The notes beneath the pieces are model-generated. The model was not told where the DNA came from. It was given only the letters and a program-made list of their open reading frames with translations, and did not search any database. This document shows, in pieces, positions 52,483 through 60,856 of a stretch of 64,000 nucleotides of DNA. The DNA comes from DASSQJ01 sp963726295 (GTDB lineage Bacteria > Actinomycetota > Actinomycetes > Actinomycetales > Dermatophilaceae): NCBI GenBank assembly GCA_963726295.1, contig CAVSBW010000002.1, positions 372,001-436,000 on the forward strand. Reading direction: 5' to 3'. The translations under genes and the position numbers were made by a program. Every line of letters begins with the position of its first letter. The first letter of the stretch is position 1.

Positions 52483-53316
52483 ATGGAGCCGCTCGAGCCG
52501 CACCCGGTCACCGGCGTGCCGTCGACGTCCCCGGCGACGCCGGGGGGTGGGTGGCCGGGCGACCCGGCGACGGCCGCGACACCGGTGGCGCGCACCGCCA
52601 CCCGCGTCCGACGGCTCGCTGCGTCCTCGCCCCACGTGGCCGAGCTGCAGGCGCGGATCTCGGTGTGCCGCGCCTGTCCTCGCCTCGTGCGGTGGCGCGA
52701 GTCCGTGGCTCGTGACGGGCGCCGGGCCGCGTTCGCCGACCAGCCCTACTGGGGTCGTCCGGGCCCCTCCTTCGGAGACCCGGAGGCCGAGGTCCTCCTC
52801 GTCGGCCTTGCACCGGCGGCGAACGGCACGAACCGCACGGGACGGATGTTCACCGGCGACTCCTCGGGCGACTTCCTCTGGTCCGCCCTGCACCGCACGG
52901 GGTGGGCAGCGCTCCCGACGTCCGTGGGCGCGGGTGACGGCCAGGCTCTCACCGGTATGCGGATCGTCGCCGCCGTGCGGTGCGCGCCACCCTCGAACGC
53001 CCCCACCGGGGCCGAGCGTGCGTCCTGCGCGGCGTGGCTCGAACGCGACCTGGAGCTCTCTCTCCCCCGGCTGCGCGCCGTGCTCTGCCTGGGCGGCATC
53101 GCCTGGGACGCCGCCCTGGCCGCTGCCCGTGCGCTCGGCTGGGCCGTTCCGCGGCCCAAGCCGCGCTTCGCGCACGCCACCGAGGTGCCTCTCGAGGTCC
53201 CCGGCGGGCCGGTGGTGCGCCTAGTCGGCAGCTACCACGTGAGCCCGCACAACACCTTCACGAAGCGCCTCACCCCCACGATGCTCGACGACGTGCTCAC
53301 CGGGCTGCGCCGCTGA
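52483..53316 (+). CDS. udgB: Type-5 uracil-DNA glycosylase
   Basis: A 277-residue Fe-S base-excision enzyme of the UdgB class, which removes uracil, and often hypoxanthine or ethenocytosine, from DNA. Cluster cysteines are in SVCRACPRLVRWRES (two Cys), VRCAPPSNAPT and later Cys residues. The active-site motif is VGLAPAANGTNRTGRMFTGD, with Ala where families 1 and 4 have catalytic acids, as in family 5. The second loop is VGSYHVSPHNTFT. A Pro/Thr-rich head of about 45 residues precedes the domain. Confidence 0.92.
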   Translation: MEPLEPHPVTGVPSTSPATPGGGWPGDPATAATPVARTATRVRRLAASSPHVAELQARISVCRACPRLVRWRESVARDGRRAAFADQPYWGRPGPSFGDPEAEVLLVGLAPAANGTNRTGRMFTGDSSGDFLWSALHRTGWAALPTSVGAGDGQALTGMRIVAAVRCAPPSNAPTGAERASCAAWLERDLELSLPRLRAVLCLGGIAWDAALAAARALGWAVPRPKPRFAHATEVPLEVPGGPVVRLVGSYHVSPHNTFTKRLTPTMLDDVLTGLRR

Positions 53317-53401
53317 CGGCACCTCCCGCGGGGTCGGCGACAACCCGCCGGGTCCGCGACACCGCCCCGGTAACCCGGTGGAGACGGCTCTTCCGGGCTC
53401 G

Positions 53402-53407
53402 TACCCT
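53402..53407 (+). promoter_or_regulatory. -10 box of GNAT gene, leaderless type
   Basis: TACCCT, 6 bases before the ATG at 53414. No Shine-Dalgarno is present. Confidence 0.5.
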
Positions 53408-53413
53408 CGAGCG

Positions 53414-53986
53414 ATGATCCTCCTCACCCGGCCGGACGCGCGCCTCGTCCCCTCCTACCTCGAGGCGCACGACGAGTTCGAGGCCGCGGGCGAGGGGCAC
53501 CGCGACGGCGACGGCCTGTGGGTCGAGCAGCCCGACGAGGGCGGCTACCCTGGCATCGCCTTCACCCGCGCGGAGCTCGAGACGCCCGAGGGGGCGCAGC
53601 GGTTCGCCGAGTTCCGGCGCTCGCGGGCTCTCGAGGAGACCGCGCGGCCCATCGACCACGTGCCCTGCACCTTCTTCTGGCTCGTCGACGGCGACGACCC
53701 GGGCACCTACCTCGGGTCGCTCTCGATCCGCCACCGGCTGACTCCGTTCCTCCTCGAGGTCGGTGGCCACATCGGGTACTCGGTGCGTCCGTCCGCCCGT
53801 CGACGCGGGGTCGCGACGGCGGCCCTGCGGGGCGCGCTGCCGGAGGCGGCGGCACTGGGCATCGAGAAGGTCCTGGTCACCTGCGACGACGACAACATCG
53901 GCTCGGCCCGGGTCATCGAGGCCAACGGTGGCGTGCTCGAGGACGTGCGCGGCGTCAAGCGGCGGTACTGGGTCGCCAGCGCCTGA
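53414..53986 (+). CDS. GNAT-family N-acetyltransferase
   Basis: A 190-residue acetyl-CoA-dependent acetyltransferase. The acetyl-CoA motif is IGYSVRPSARRRGVATAAL near residues 124-142, preceded by the strand LGSLSIRHRLTPFLLEVGGH. The C-terminal CDDDNIGSARVIEANGG is the usual motif B. The overall layout is that of the YitI/COG3981 predicted acetyltransferases. The acceptor is unknown. The start at 53414 is supported by the TACCCT box. It converges on the hydrolase gene across 36 bases. Confidence 0.88.
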   Translation: MILLTRPDARLVPSYLEAHDEFEAAGEGHRDGDGLWVEQPDEGGYPGIAFTRAELETPEGAQRFAEFRRSRALEETARPIDHVPCTFFWLVDGDDPGTYLGSLSIRHRLTPFLLEVGGHIGYSVRPSARRRGVATAALRGALPEAAALGIEKVLVTCDDDNIGSARVIEANGGVLEDVRGVKRRYWVASA

Positions 53987-54022
53987 CGCCGGCCTCGAGG
54001 CGGTCGGCGACCACCGCGCGGG

Positions 54023-54772
54023 TCAGAGCAGCCGGCGAATCGCCTCGGCCACCTCACGGGGGCGGGTGATCGTCGGGGCGTGGCCGGCACCCTCGAGGAT
54101 GCTCAGGTGCGCCCCCGGCAGCCGGGCCGCCAGCTCGTGCGCGGCCGTGACGGGCACGACGACGTCGGCGGTGCCGTGCACGATCGATGCCCGGACACCC
54201 AGGCCGGAGACCTCGGGGACCGGCGTGCTCGTGACGGCCTGGAGCAGCTGCACGGCCGTGACCGGGCGGGTGGCGAGGAACAGCTCCTCCGCCCACGGCT
54301 GCAGGTGCTCGGTGCCGGGCTCGGGCAACGAGGTCTGCACGAAGGTGCGCACCGTGGCGGGGTAGTCGGCCAGGGCCCCCTCCGCGAGCGCGTGGGTGGT
54401 GCGCGTGTCGAACGCGACGGGAGACGCCACGAGGCAGATGCCCGAGAAGCGGGAGGGGTGGCGGGCCAGGGCGTGGAGCGCGACGAGGCCGCCGAGGGAC
54501 TCGCCGGCGATGACACAGCGACGCACGTCGAGCGCGTCCAGCACCCGGAAGACGTCGGCCACGAGGTCGCCGAGCGTCACCGGTCCGTCACCCTCGGCCG
54601 ACCACCCGGTGCCCCGGGTGTCGGGGGCGATGCAGCGGGCATGCCGTGACAGCTCGGACACCGTCGGCTCCCACGCCTCCCAGGACGAGCTCCAGCCACC
54701 GACGAGCAGCACCGCAGGTCCGGCTCCCACGGCGATCACGTGGAGTCGGGGGTCGCGGTCGACCAGGAACAC
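54023..54772 (-). CDS. Alpha/beta hydrolase
   Basis: A 249-residue serine hydrolase. The nucleophile lies in AGESLGG (near residue 95), the acid in IVHGTADVVVP, and the His in LEGAGHAPTI. The oxyanion stretch is LLVGGWSSSWEAWEP, and the D-T-R-G-x-G-x-S motif (IAPDTRGTGWSAEG) is shared with epoxide-hydrolase and 3-oxoadipate enol-lactonase relatives. It starts with GTG at 54772. The substrate is unknown. It is divergent from the quinone oxidoreductase gene. Confidence 0.88.
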   Translation of the reverse strand: MFLVDRDPRLHVIAVGAGPAVLLVGGWSSSWEAWEPTVSELSRHARCIAPDTRGTGWSAEGDGPVTLGDLVADVFRVLDALDVRRCVIAGESLGGLVALHALARHPSRFSGICLVASPVAFDTRTTHALAEGALADYPATVRTFVQTSLPEPGTEHLQPWAEELFLATRPVTAVQLLQAVTSTPVPEVSGLGVRASIVHGTADVVVPVTAAHELAARLPGAHLSILEGAGHAPTITRPREVAEAIRRLL

Positions 54773-54837
54773 GGGACACCTCCGGGCGGCTTCATCACCC
54801 GCCGGGAACTCTAGGGGGTGCGCGGGCCGGCTCGACG

Positions 54838-54843
54838 TAGGCT
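54838..54843 (+). promoter_or_regulatory. -10 box of quinone oxidoreductase gene, leaderless type
   Basis: TAGGCT, 6 bases before the ATG at 54850. No Shine-Dalgarno is present. Confidence 0.5.
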
Positions 54844-54849
54844 CGCGCC

Positions 54850-55836
54850 ATGAGCGAGCGCCACGGACCCGCCCTCGTCGTCACCCGGCACGGCGGGCCG
54901 GAGGTCCTCGAGGTCCACGCCCGCACCACGTCCGACCCCGGCGCCACCGAGGCGGTCGTCGACGTCGCTGCCGCGGGGGTCAACTTCATCGACGTCTACC
55001 AGCGCGAGGGCGTCTACCCGGTCCCGCCACCGTTCGTCGTCGGCAGCGAGGGCGCAGGGACCGTGGTTGCCGTGGGTGACGACGTCGACCACCTCTCCCC
55101 CGGCGACCGGGTCGCGTGGGCGATGACCCTCGGGAGCGCGGCCCGCCACGCCACCATCCCGGCGGACCGGCTGGTCCCGGTGCCGGATGCCGTCGAGCTC
55201 GAGGTCGCGGCGGCGGTCATGCTCCAGGGGATGACGGCCCAGTACCTCGTGACGAGCACCTACCCCGTGGCCGAGGGCACGGTGGCCGTGGTCCACGCGG
55301 CGGCCGGCGGTGTGGGCCAGCTCCTCGTGCAGATGCTCAGGGCGAGGAGGGCGACGGTCGTGGCCACCGCGGGCGGCGACGCGAAGTGCGCCACGGCCCG
55401 CGAGCGCGGCGCCCACCGGGTCATCGACTACACCGCCACCGACGACCTCGCGGCAGCCCTGGGCGACGCGGTGGGCGACCCGGGGGCCCACGTGGTCTAC
55501 GACGGCGTCGGCCGCGACACCTTCGACGCCTCGCTCGGGGCCCTGCGACCCCGCGGGACGATGGTGCTCTTCGGCGCCGCGAGCGGCCAGGTGCCCCCCT
55601 TCGACATCCAGCGGCTGAATGCGGGCGGCTCGCTCTTCCTGACGCGGCCGACGCTCGGGCACTACGTCTCCACCCGCGACGAGCTCCTGGGACGGGCCGC
55701 GGACGTGCTCGGCGCCGTCTCCGACGGCTCGCTCGACGTCGTCGTCGGCGGCCGGTACCCGCTGGCCGACGCCGCTCAGGCCTACGGCGACCTCGAGGGG
55801 CGCCGCACCCAGGGCAAGCTGCTCCTCATCCCCTGA
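54850..55836 (+). CDS. NADPH:quinone oxidoreductase (MDR superfamily)
   Basis: A 328-residue zinc-free medium-chain dehydrogenase of the QorA type, reducing quinones with NADPH. AAGVNFIDVYQREGVYP at about residues 40-56 and PFVVGSEGAGTVVAVGD follow the family. The coenzyme motif is VHAAAGGVGQLLVQM near residue 150, and VIDYTATDDL, VYDGVGRDTFDASL and LFGAASGQVPPFD match the QOR pattern. The zinc-binding cysteines of alcohol dehydrogenases are absent. It is divergent from the hydrolase gene and convergent with the small membrane gene. Confidence 0.93.
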   Translation: MSERHGPALVVTRHGGPEVLEVHARTTSDPGATEAVVDVAAAGVNFIDVYQREGVYPVPPPFVVGSEGAGTVVAVGDDVDHLSPGDRVAWAMTLGSAARHATIPADRLVPVPDAVELEVAAAVMLQGMTAQYLVTSTYPVAEGTVAVVHAAAGGVGQLLVQMLRARRATVVATAGGDAKCATARERGAHRVIDYTATDDLAAALGDAVGDPGAHVVYDGVGRDTFDASLGALRPRGTMVLFGAASGQVPPFDIQRLNAGGSLFLTRPTLGHYVSTRDELLGRAADVLGAVSDGSLDVVVGGRYPLADAAQAYGDLEGRRTQGKLLLIP

Positions 55837-55863
55837 GCGGACCGGTGCCCTTCCCTGCGGCGG

Positions 55864-56220
55864 TCAGGAGGCGGAGGTCCAGAGCACCGCGACCGCCGCG
55901 TTTAGCACCGCGAGCCACCCGGCGGCCTGCACGAGCTGCGGTCGCTCGCCCTCGTTCTTCCGGGCCTTGCTCGCGGCGATCTCGGCACACGCCGCCACGG
56001 CGATCGCGACGAGGAGCTTGACGCCGATCTTCACGTGGTTGACCGGCTCGTCGCCCATCTCGAGCAGGCCGACGAGCACGATGCCCGTGAGGAGCTGGGC
56101 GCGGGCACCCCAGACGAGCGCCGGGGTCGCCCGGCCGCGCGCCACGAACACGGCGCTGCCGATGATCGCGGCCATGCCGAGCAGGTGGGCGAGGACGAAC
56201 AGGTGCTCGACGATCTCCAT
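55864..56220 (-). CDS. Small four-helix membrane protein, CopD-like
   Basis: A 118-residue protein with four predicted membrane helices (FVLAHLLGMAAIIGSAVFVA; GARAQLLTGIVLVGLL; VKIGVKLLVAIAVAACAEI; AAGWLAVLNAAVAVLWT). The His in LAHLLG and the helix pattern recall small CopD/DUF2231-type membrane proteins that may bind haem or copper, but no diagnostic motif is present. The ATG at 56220 is used; an upstream frame runs through repeat copy D. Its function is not established. Confidence 0.7.
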   Translation of the reverse strand: MEIVEHLFVLAHLLGMAAIIGSAVFVARGRATPALVWGARAQLLTGIVLVGLLEMGDEPVNHVKIGVKLLVAIAVAACAEIAASKARKNEGERPQLVQAAGWLAVLNAAVAVLWTSAS

Positions 56221-56324
56221 TCGGCACAGCGTAGGTGGTGCGTCGCCGCGTCCCCACGCCACCCCGACGTGCGCCCCGGCGTCCGCCCGCAAGCTCCCCC
56301 TCCCTCCCTCTCCCCCCGTCCCCC

Positions 56325-56392
56325 GCTTTCCCGCCGGGTGCGGGAAACCCCGGCATCGCCTCGGAAGGGTTCCGGCGCGACCCCCGGGGTTC
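56325..56392. repeat. Dispersed palindromic repeat, copy D
   Basis: Small hairpin TTTCCCGC (56327-56334) with GCGGGAAA (56340-56347), then imperfect long arms with the same loop (CTCGGAAGGGTTCCG). A further GGCGGGAAACCCGGGG fragment lies at 56401-56416. It sits beyond the stop of the response-regulator gene (56427). A C/T-rich run precedes it (56291-56325). Confidence 0.8.
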
Positions 56393-56426
56393 AGCCATGG
56401 GGCGGGAAACCCGGGGTGGGAGGGGA

Positions 56427-57155
56427 TCAGAGGAGGCGGCGTCCCATCGCCCACGCGGTGAGCTCGTGCCGCGAGGAGAGCTGGAGCTTCCGGAGCACCG
56501 AGGAGACGTGGGTCTCGACCGTCTTGATCGAGATGAACAGCTCCTTGGCCACCTCTTTGTACTGGTAGCCGCGGGCGATCAGGCGCATGACCTCCCGCTC
56601 GCGGGCCGACAGCCGGTCGAGCTCCTCGTCGACCTCGGCGATCTCGCCGGCCGCCGCCCCGAAGGCGTCGAGGACGAACCCGGCCAGCCGGGGCGAGAAC
56701 ACCGCGTCGCCGTCGGCGACCCTCCGGATGGCGGTCACCAGGTCGGTGGCGCCGATGGTCTTGGTGACGTAGCCCCGGGCGCCCGCCCGGATCACGGCGA
56801 TGACGTCCTCCGCGGCGTCCGACACCGACAGGGCGAGGAACCGCACCGGACCGCCCGCCGGCGTGTCGACCCCGGCGCAGCCCCGGATGACGTCGACTCC
56901 GCCGTTGCCGGAGCCTCCCGGGAGGTGCACGTCGAGGAGCACGACGTCGGGCTGCTCGCGGCGCACGACCGCGACGGCGCTGTCGACGTCCGGCGCCTCG
57001 CCGACGAACTCACACACCGGAGCCGTGCCCGACATCACCTCGGTGAGCTCGGCGCGCACGCCGGTGCGGAACATCCGGTGGTCGTCGACGAGGACGACGC
57101 GGATGGGGGTTCGGGGTGTCCCGCCGGCGGTGGGTCCACCGCTCTGCTGGGTCAT
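56427..57155 (-). CDS. NarL/FixJ-type response regulator
   Basis: A 242-residue regulator. The receiver domain (about residues 19-145) has acidic residues LVDDHRMFRTG and phospho-acceptor Asp in VVLLDVHLPGG, and the Lys in YVTKTIG. The LuxR-type helix-turn-helix is C-terminal (SAREREVMRLIARGYQYKEV, KTVETHVSSVLRKL). The ATG at 57155 overlaps the kinase stop (ATGA). Partner of the PspC-domain kinase, it probably controls the divergent PspC/LiaF-like operon. Confidence 0.95.
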   Translation of the reverse strand: MTQQSGGPTAGGTPRTPIRVVLVDDHRMFRTGVRAELTEVMSGTAPVCEFVGEAPDVDSAVAVVRREQPDVVLLDVHLPGGSGNGGVDVIRGCAGVDTPAGGPVRFLALSVSDAAEDVIAVIRAGARGYVTKTIGATDLVTAIRRVADGDAVFSPRLAGFVLDAFGAAAGEIAEVDEELDRLSAREREVMRLIARGYQYKEVAKELFISIKTVETHVSSVLRKLQLSSRHELTAWAMGRRLL

Positions 57156-58462
57156 GGCTGGTCCTCTCCTTGCAGGGCCGGCAGGCGCAGCTCGACCTCG
57201 GTGCCGTCCTCGCGGCGGCGCACGCGGGCAGAGCCGCCGTGACGCACCATCCGGCCGAGCAGCGACTGCCGCACACCGAGCCGGTCGTCGGGGACGGCGT
57301 CGAGGTCGAACCCGTCGCCGCGGTCGCGCACGAAGGCCTCGACCCCGGACGGGCCGATCTCCACGTAGGCGGTGACAGGGGGCCGCCCGTGCCGGACGGC
57401 GTTGAGCAGCGCCTCGCGCATCGCCCTCGACAGCGCGGACCCGTGCTGCTCGTACGGTCGGTCGCCGGTGACGACGAGGTCGATCGGCACCCCGTGGAGG
57501 TCCTCCACCTCGTGCGCCACCTCGGTCACCGCCGCCGCGAGCGACTCCTGCGAGCCCTGGGGGCCGGCGTACAGCCACGAGCGCAGCTCACGTTCCTGAG
57601 CGCGGGCGAGGCGCATGACGGCGCCGGCGTCCGACGACTGGCGCTGGATGAGCGCGAGGGTCTGCAGCACGGAGTCGTGCAGGTGGGCGGCGATGTCGGC
57701 CCGTTCCGTGGCGCGGGCCGCGGCCACCTGCTCGCTGCGGAAGTCCTGCCACAGCCGGACCGCCCACGGCGCGGCGACGAGGAGCACTCCGACGAGCACC
57801 GCGGTGGCGGCGAGCAGCGCGTCCCACACGGCCGAGAGCGACTGCCCCCGGGTCAGGATGACGAGGATCCCGGTGAGGGCCAGCGCCAGGCCCAGGACCA
57901 GCCGCATCCAGCCGCCCCCACGACCACCCCCCAGCCACCGGGAGCGCTGGGTTTCGTCGAGGTTCGACCACGCGACGATCGCGCCGACCGCGATGACGAA
58001 CAGGGGGAGCAGCACCGAGTCACGCAGCGACCCGCCGAGCACCGGCGTGAGCAACGCTCCACCGACGAGCACGAGCCCGACGCCGCCGACGAGGAACAGC
58101 ACCCAGCGGCGGCGCTCGGGCGAGACCCGCGGCTCGATCTTCGCACCGGGCACGGCCTCCCCCGCCAGGTCCTCCTCGGGCGTCATCGCCCAGAGGAAGA
58201 GGTAGGCGGCGACCCCGGCGCCGCCGGCGAGGGCGAGGAGGACGAACACCCAGCGGACGACCCGCCGGGAGACCCCGAGGTGGCGGGCGATCGCGCCGCA
58301 AACACCGGGGGTCCACCCGGAGGCGCGGTCGCGGACGAGCGGCGGACGCTGCGGGCCCTCGGGCTCAGTGGCGCCGTCGGGTCGCGCGCCGGCCGGGCCG
58401 GAGAGGCGGGCGCCGGCGGTCGCGGGCTCGTAGGGGGTGGGCACGACTCCATCCTGACGCAC
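57152..58462 (-). CDS. Histidine kinase with N-terminal PspC domain
   Basis: A 436-residue membrane sensor kinase. Residues about 45-95 are a PspC domain (TPGVCGAIARHLGVSRRVVR then membrane helix ending LWAMTPEEDL). Three to four more membrane helices follow (about 118-240). The HisKA_3 dimerisation domain has the phosphoacceptor His in AAHLHDSVLQTLALIQ, and the ATPase has REALLNAVRHG and VRDRGDGFDLD. It starts with GTG at 58462. The architecture matches actinobacterial envelope-stress sensors. It forms an operon with the response regulator, divergent from another PspC gene. Confidence 0.93.
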   Translation of the reverse strand: MRQDGVVPTPYEPATAGARLSGPAGARPDGATEPEGPQRPPLVRDRASGWTPGVCGAIARHLGVSRRVVRWVFVLLALAGGAGVAAYLFLWAMTPEEDLAGEAVPGAKIEPRVSPERRRWVLFLVGGVGLVLVGGALLTPVLGGSLRDSVLLPLFVIAVGAIVAWSNLDETQRSRWLGGGRGGGWMRLVLGLALALTGILVILTRGQSLSAVWDALLAATAVLVGVLLVAAPWAVRLWQDFRSEQVAAARATERADIAAHLHDSVLQTLALIQRQSSDAGAVMRLARAQERELRSWLYAGPQGSQESLAAAVTEVAHEVEDLHGVPIDLVVTGDRPYEQHGSALSRAMREALLNAVRHGRPPVTAYVEIGPSGVEAFVRDRGDGFDLDAVPDDRLGVRQSLLGRMVRHGGSARVRRREDGTEVELRLPALQGEDQP

Positions 58463-58558
58463 GCCGGGGGCGGAGGGCGCCGATCCCGGGGTCCGGTCAG
58501 GGGGGTCTCAGGGTCGACCCTCATGGCGGCCGGCCGCGGTCGGCGGGACGCTGGAGTC

Positions 58559-59881
58559 ATGACGCAGAACCCCGACGCCACGACCACGGCACCTCCCCGC
58601 AGCACCCTCGACGACCTCTTCGGACGCCTCCGCTCGAGCGGCTTCCACCGCGACACCGACCGCCGCTGGTTCGGCGGCGTCTGTGCCGGGCTCGCCGGCC
58701 GCTTCGCGGTCGACCCGCTCCTCATCCGGGCGGCGGCCATCGTCCTCGTCTTCGCCGGCGGCGTAGGACTGACCGTGTACCTCGTCCTCTGGCTCCTCCT
58801 GCCGGACCGGTCGGGCGACCTCCTGCTCGAGCGGGCGCTGCGCCGCGGCGACGTCGGGCCGGTCCTCCTCCTGCTGGTCACCGGCCTGGTCATCATCGGC
58901 GGGCTCGTCTCGATCGGCCAGGGCGGATGGGGTGGCCCCCTGTGGGTGCTGCTGCCGGTCGCGCTCATCGCCTGGTTCGTCATCGAGCACGGACGCGGGA
59001 ACCGCACCGGGCAGGCAGCCCTGCCACCCGGGTCTCCCACCCCCACGAACCCCACCCTCCCGGCGGAAGCCACCGCCACGTCCACCCCTCCCGGAGGCAC
59101 CACCATGTCCGCACCGACCTCGTCGTTCGCGCCGGCCCAGCCGCACCCGACGTCCAACCCCTATGCCCGCCCCCCGACGTCGCCGTACGGCGTGCAGCCG
59201 CCAACGAACCCTCCGCGTCCGGTCGCACCGCCCCCGCCTCCCGGACCGCGGCGCCGCCGCCCCAGCGGCTTCGTGGGGCTGATGTCCCTCGGCGTGGCCG
59301 TGGCGCTCTTCGGTGCCGGTGTCGCCCTGGACGGCCCCCTCGGCTTCCCCGGCACGCCGGCGGTCCTCGGGTTCGCGCTCGCCCTGACCGGTGTCTCGGT
59401 GGTCGCCCTCGTCCTCGGTCTGCGCGGCCGCGCCGGCGGCTTCTCGAGCTTCCTCGTCATCGCCCTCGGGTTCCTGCTCGTCACGTCGGCCGGAGCCTCC
59501 CGCATCCACGTGGCCGACGGCGTCGGTGAGCGCACCTGGGCGCCGGTGTCGAGCAGCAGCCCCTCGAGCTACAACCTCGGGGCCGGCGACGCCACGCTCG
59601 ACCTCGGCCGGCTCGTCGGGTACGACACGCCAGAGCCGCAGCAGATCTCGGTGCACCTCGGCGCCGGCGACCTCACGGTCGTCGTGCCCGACGGCCTCAA
59701 CGCCCGGGTCGACGCCCACGTGGGCATCGGCGACATCCAGGTGGACGACGGTGTCGGGCCCACCACCGAGCGGTCGGGTAGCGACCGCAGCCTCTCGGCC
59801 ACCATCGGAGAGCCCGGCACCCCCGACGTCATCGTCACCGCCGACGTCGGCCTCGGCCAGATCACCATCCAGGAGCAGTGA
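58559..59881 (+). CDS. PspC-domain membrane protein with LiaF-like C-terminal domain
   Basis: A 440-residue membrane protein. The PspC domain occupies about residues 35-80 (WFGGVCAGLAGRFAVDPLLI), with two or three following helices. A Pro/Thr-rich linker (about 150-240) leads to four more helices, then a C-terminal beta-rich domain (about 330-440) with repeats SYNLGAGDATLDLGRL, VHLGAGDLTVVVPDGL and VGIGDIQVDD. This C-terminal region is like the cell-wall-active-antibiotic response domain of LiaF. It likely senses or buffers membrane stress and modulates the divergent kinase, as LiaF does LiaS (inference from family). Confidence 0.88.
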   Translation: MTQNPDATTTAPPRSTLDDLFGRLRSSGFHRDTDRRWFGGVCAGLAGRFAVDPLLIRAAAIVLVFAGGVGLTVYLVLWLLLPDRSGDLLLERALRRGDVGPVLLLLVTGLVIIGGLVSIGQGGWGGPLWVLLPVALIAWFVIEHGRGNRTGQAALPPGSPTPTNPTLPAEATATSTPPGGTTMSAPTSSFAPAQPHPTSNPYARPPTSPYGVQPPTNPPRPVAPPPPPGPRRRRPSGFVGLMSLGVAVALFGAGVALDGPLGFPGTPAVLGFALALTGVSVVALVLGLRGRAGGFSSFLVIALGFLLVTSAGASRIHVADGVGERTWAPVSSSSPSSYNLGAGDATLDLGRLVGYDTPEPQQISVHLGAGDLTVVVPDGLNARVDAHVGIGDIQVDDGVGPTTERSGSDRSLSATIGEPGTPDVIVTADVGLGQITIQEQ

Positions 59882-59882
59882 G

Positions 59883-60179
59883 ATGAACACCCACGACGAC
59901 CCCACCACCCCCACCAGCGGTCCGACCCCCACCGCGACGGACACCACCACCGCGATGACCGCCGCACCCGCGGAGCCGACCTACCTCACCGGACCGGCAC
60001 CGTTCCCCGTGGTCCTCGGCCTGCTCGGCCTGCTCACCGCGATCGGCGTGGTCCTGGCCGACCTCACCGACGTCTCCTTCCCGTTCCGGGACCTCGGTCC
60101 GTGGACCGTCGTCCTCGTCGGTGCCGTGATCATCGTCGTGGGCGCCCTCGGGCTGCGCAGCAGCCGCGGTCAGGACTGA
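59883..60179 (+). CDS. Small two-helix membrane protein, LiaI-like position
   Basis: A 98-residue protein. The first 35 residues are Thr/Pro/Asp-rich and disordered. Two hydrophobic helices follow (FPVVLGLLGLLTAIGVVLAD and WTVVLVGAVIIVVGALGL), ending RSSRGQD. Its ATG is one base after the upstream stop, so it is in the same operon. The size and place recall small LiaI-type partners, but sequence identity cannot be claimed. Its end overlaps the convergent NUDIX gene by 10 bases. Confidence 0.75.
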   Translation: MNTHDDPTTPTSGPTPTATDTTTAMTAAPAEPTYLTGPAPFPVVLGLLGLLTAIGVVLADLTDVSFPFRDLGPWTVVLVGAVIIVVGALGLRSSRGQD

Positions 60180-60856
60180 GGACCCTCGTGACCCCACCCC
60201 ACCCCGGCGGCAGACAGCGCCACCGGGACGGTGGGCACGAGGGGGAGGCCGGACACCTCGCCGAGCGGCACCCACCGCGAGTCCGACGTCGACCCGCCCA
60301 CGTCGTGCACGACGGGGCGGGTCGGCCGTGCGCAGCGGGCGGTGTGCAGCAGCCGCACGGCGTGGTAGTCCTCGGGTCCGCGGTGGGAGACCCCCACCCA
60401 GTGGGCCGTCGTCACCTCCAGCAGCCGCACCTCGTCGACTTCCTGACCGGTCTCCTCGTGGACCTCACGCAGGACGGCGGCCGCCGGCTCCTCGCCGGGG
60501 TCCACCCCACCCCCCGGAAGGGTCCACCGGCCCGCTGCACCCGGGCGTGTGGACAGCAGGGTGAGCAGCAGCGCGTCGCCGGCGATGACGACGGCGTAGG
60601 CGGCCACCCGCTGGCGCGGCCGCGCCGCCGCCCGCTCGTGCTCGGTCAACCCCGGCCCGTGCGCAGTGGTCCGGTCGGGTCGGGGCTGGACGGGGACGAC
60701 GTCGTAGCCGAGCGTGAGGTCCCCGAGCCCTCCGAGCGCCCGTACCCCGCGGGCTCCCCAGCCACGGGCCGCGAGGCCTGCCACGGGGTCGTCACCGTGG
60801 CCGAGGCCGAACCGTGCGACCTCCCGGCCGCCGTGCTCGCCGACGACCGTGATCAC
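60170..60856 (-). CDS. NUDIX hydrolase with extra N-terminal segment
   Basis: A 228-residue protein. The NUDIX box (GGGVDPGEEPAAAVLREVHE then ETGQEV) lies near residues 114-136 with all Glu metal ligands. The preceding LLSTRPGAAGRWTLPGG is the usual substrate-side strand. About 80 N-terminal residues are additional and not recognised. The likely substrate is a nucleoside diphosphate linked to another moiety. It starts with GTG overlapping the glycosyltransferase stop (GTGA), so it may act on a nucleotide sugar or by-product of that enzyme. Confidence 0.9.
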   Translation of the reverse strand: MITVVGEHGGREVARFGLGHGDDPVAGLAARGWGARGVRALGGLGDLTLGYDVVPVQPRPDRTTAHGPGLTEHERAAARPRQRVAAYAVVIAGDALLLTLLSTRPGAAGRWTLPGGGVDPGEEPAAAVLREVHEETGQEVDEVRLLEVTTAHWVGVSHRGPEDYHAVRLLHTARCARPTRPVVHDVGGSTSDSRWVPLGEVSGLPLVPTVPVALSAAGVGWGHEGPQS

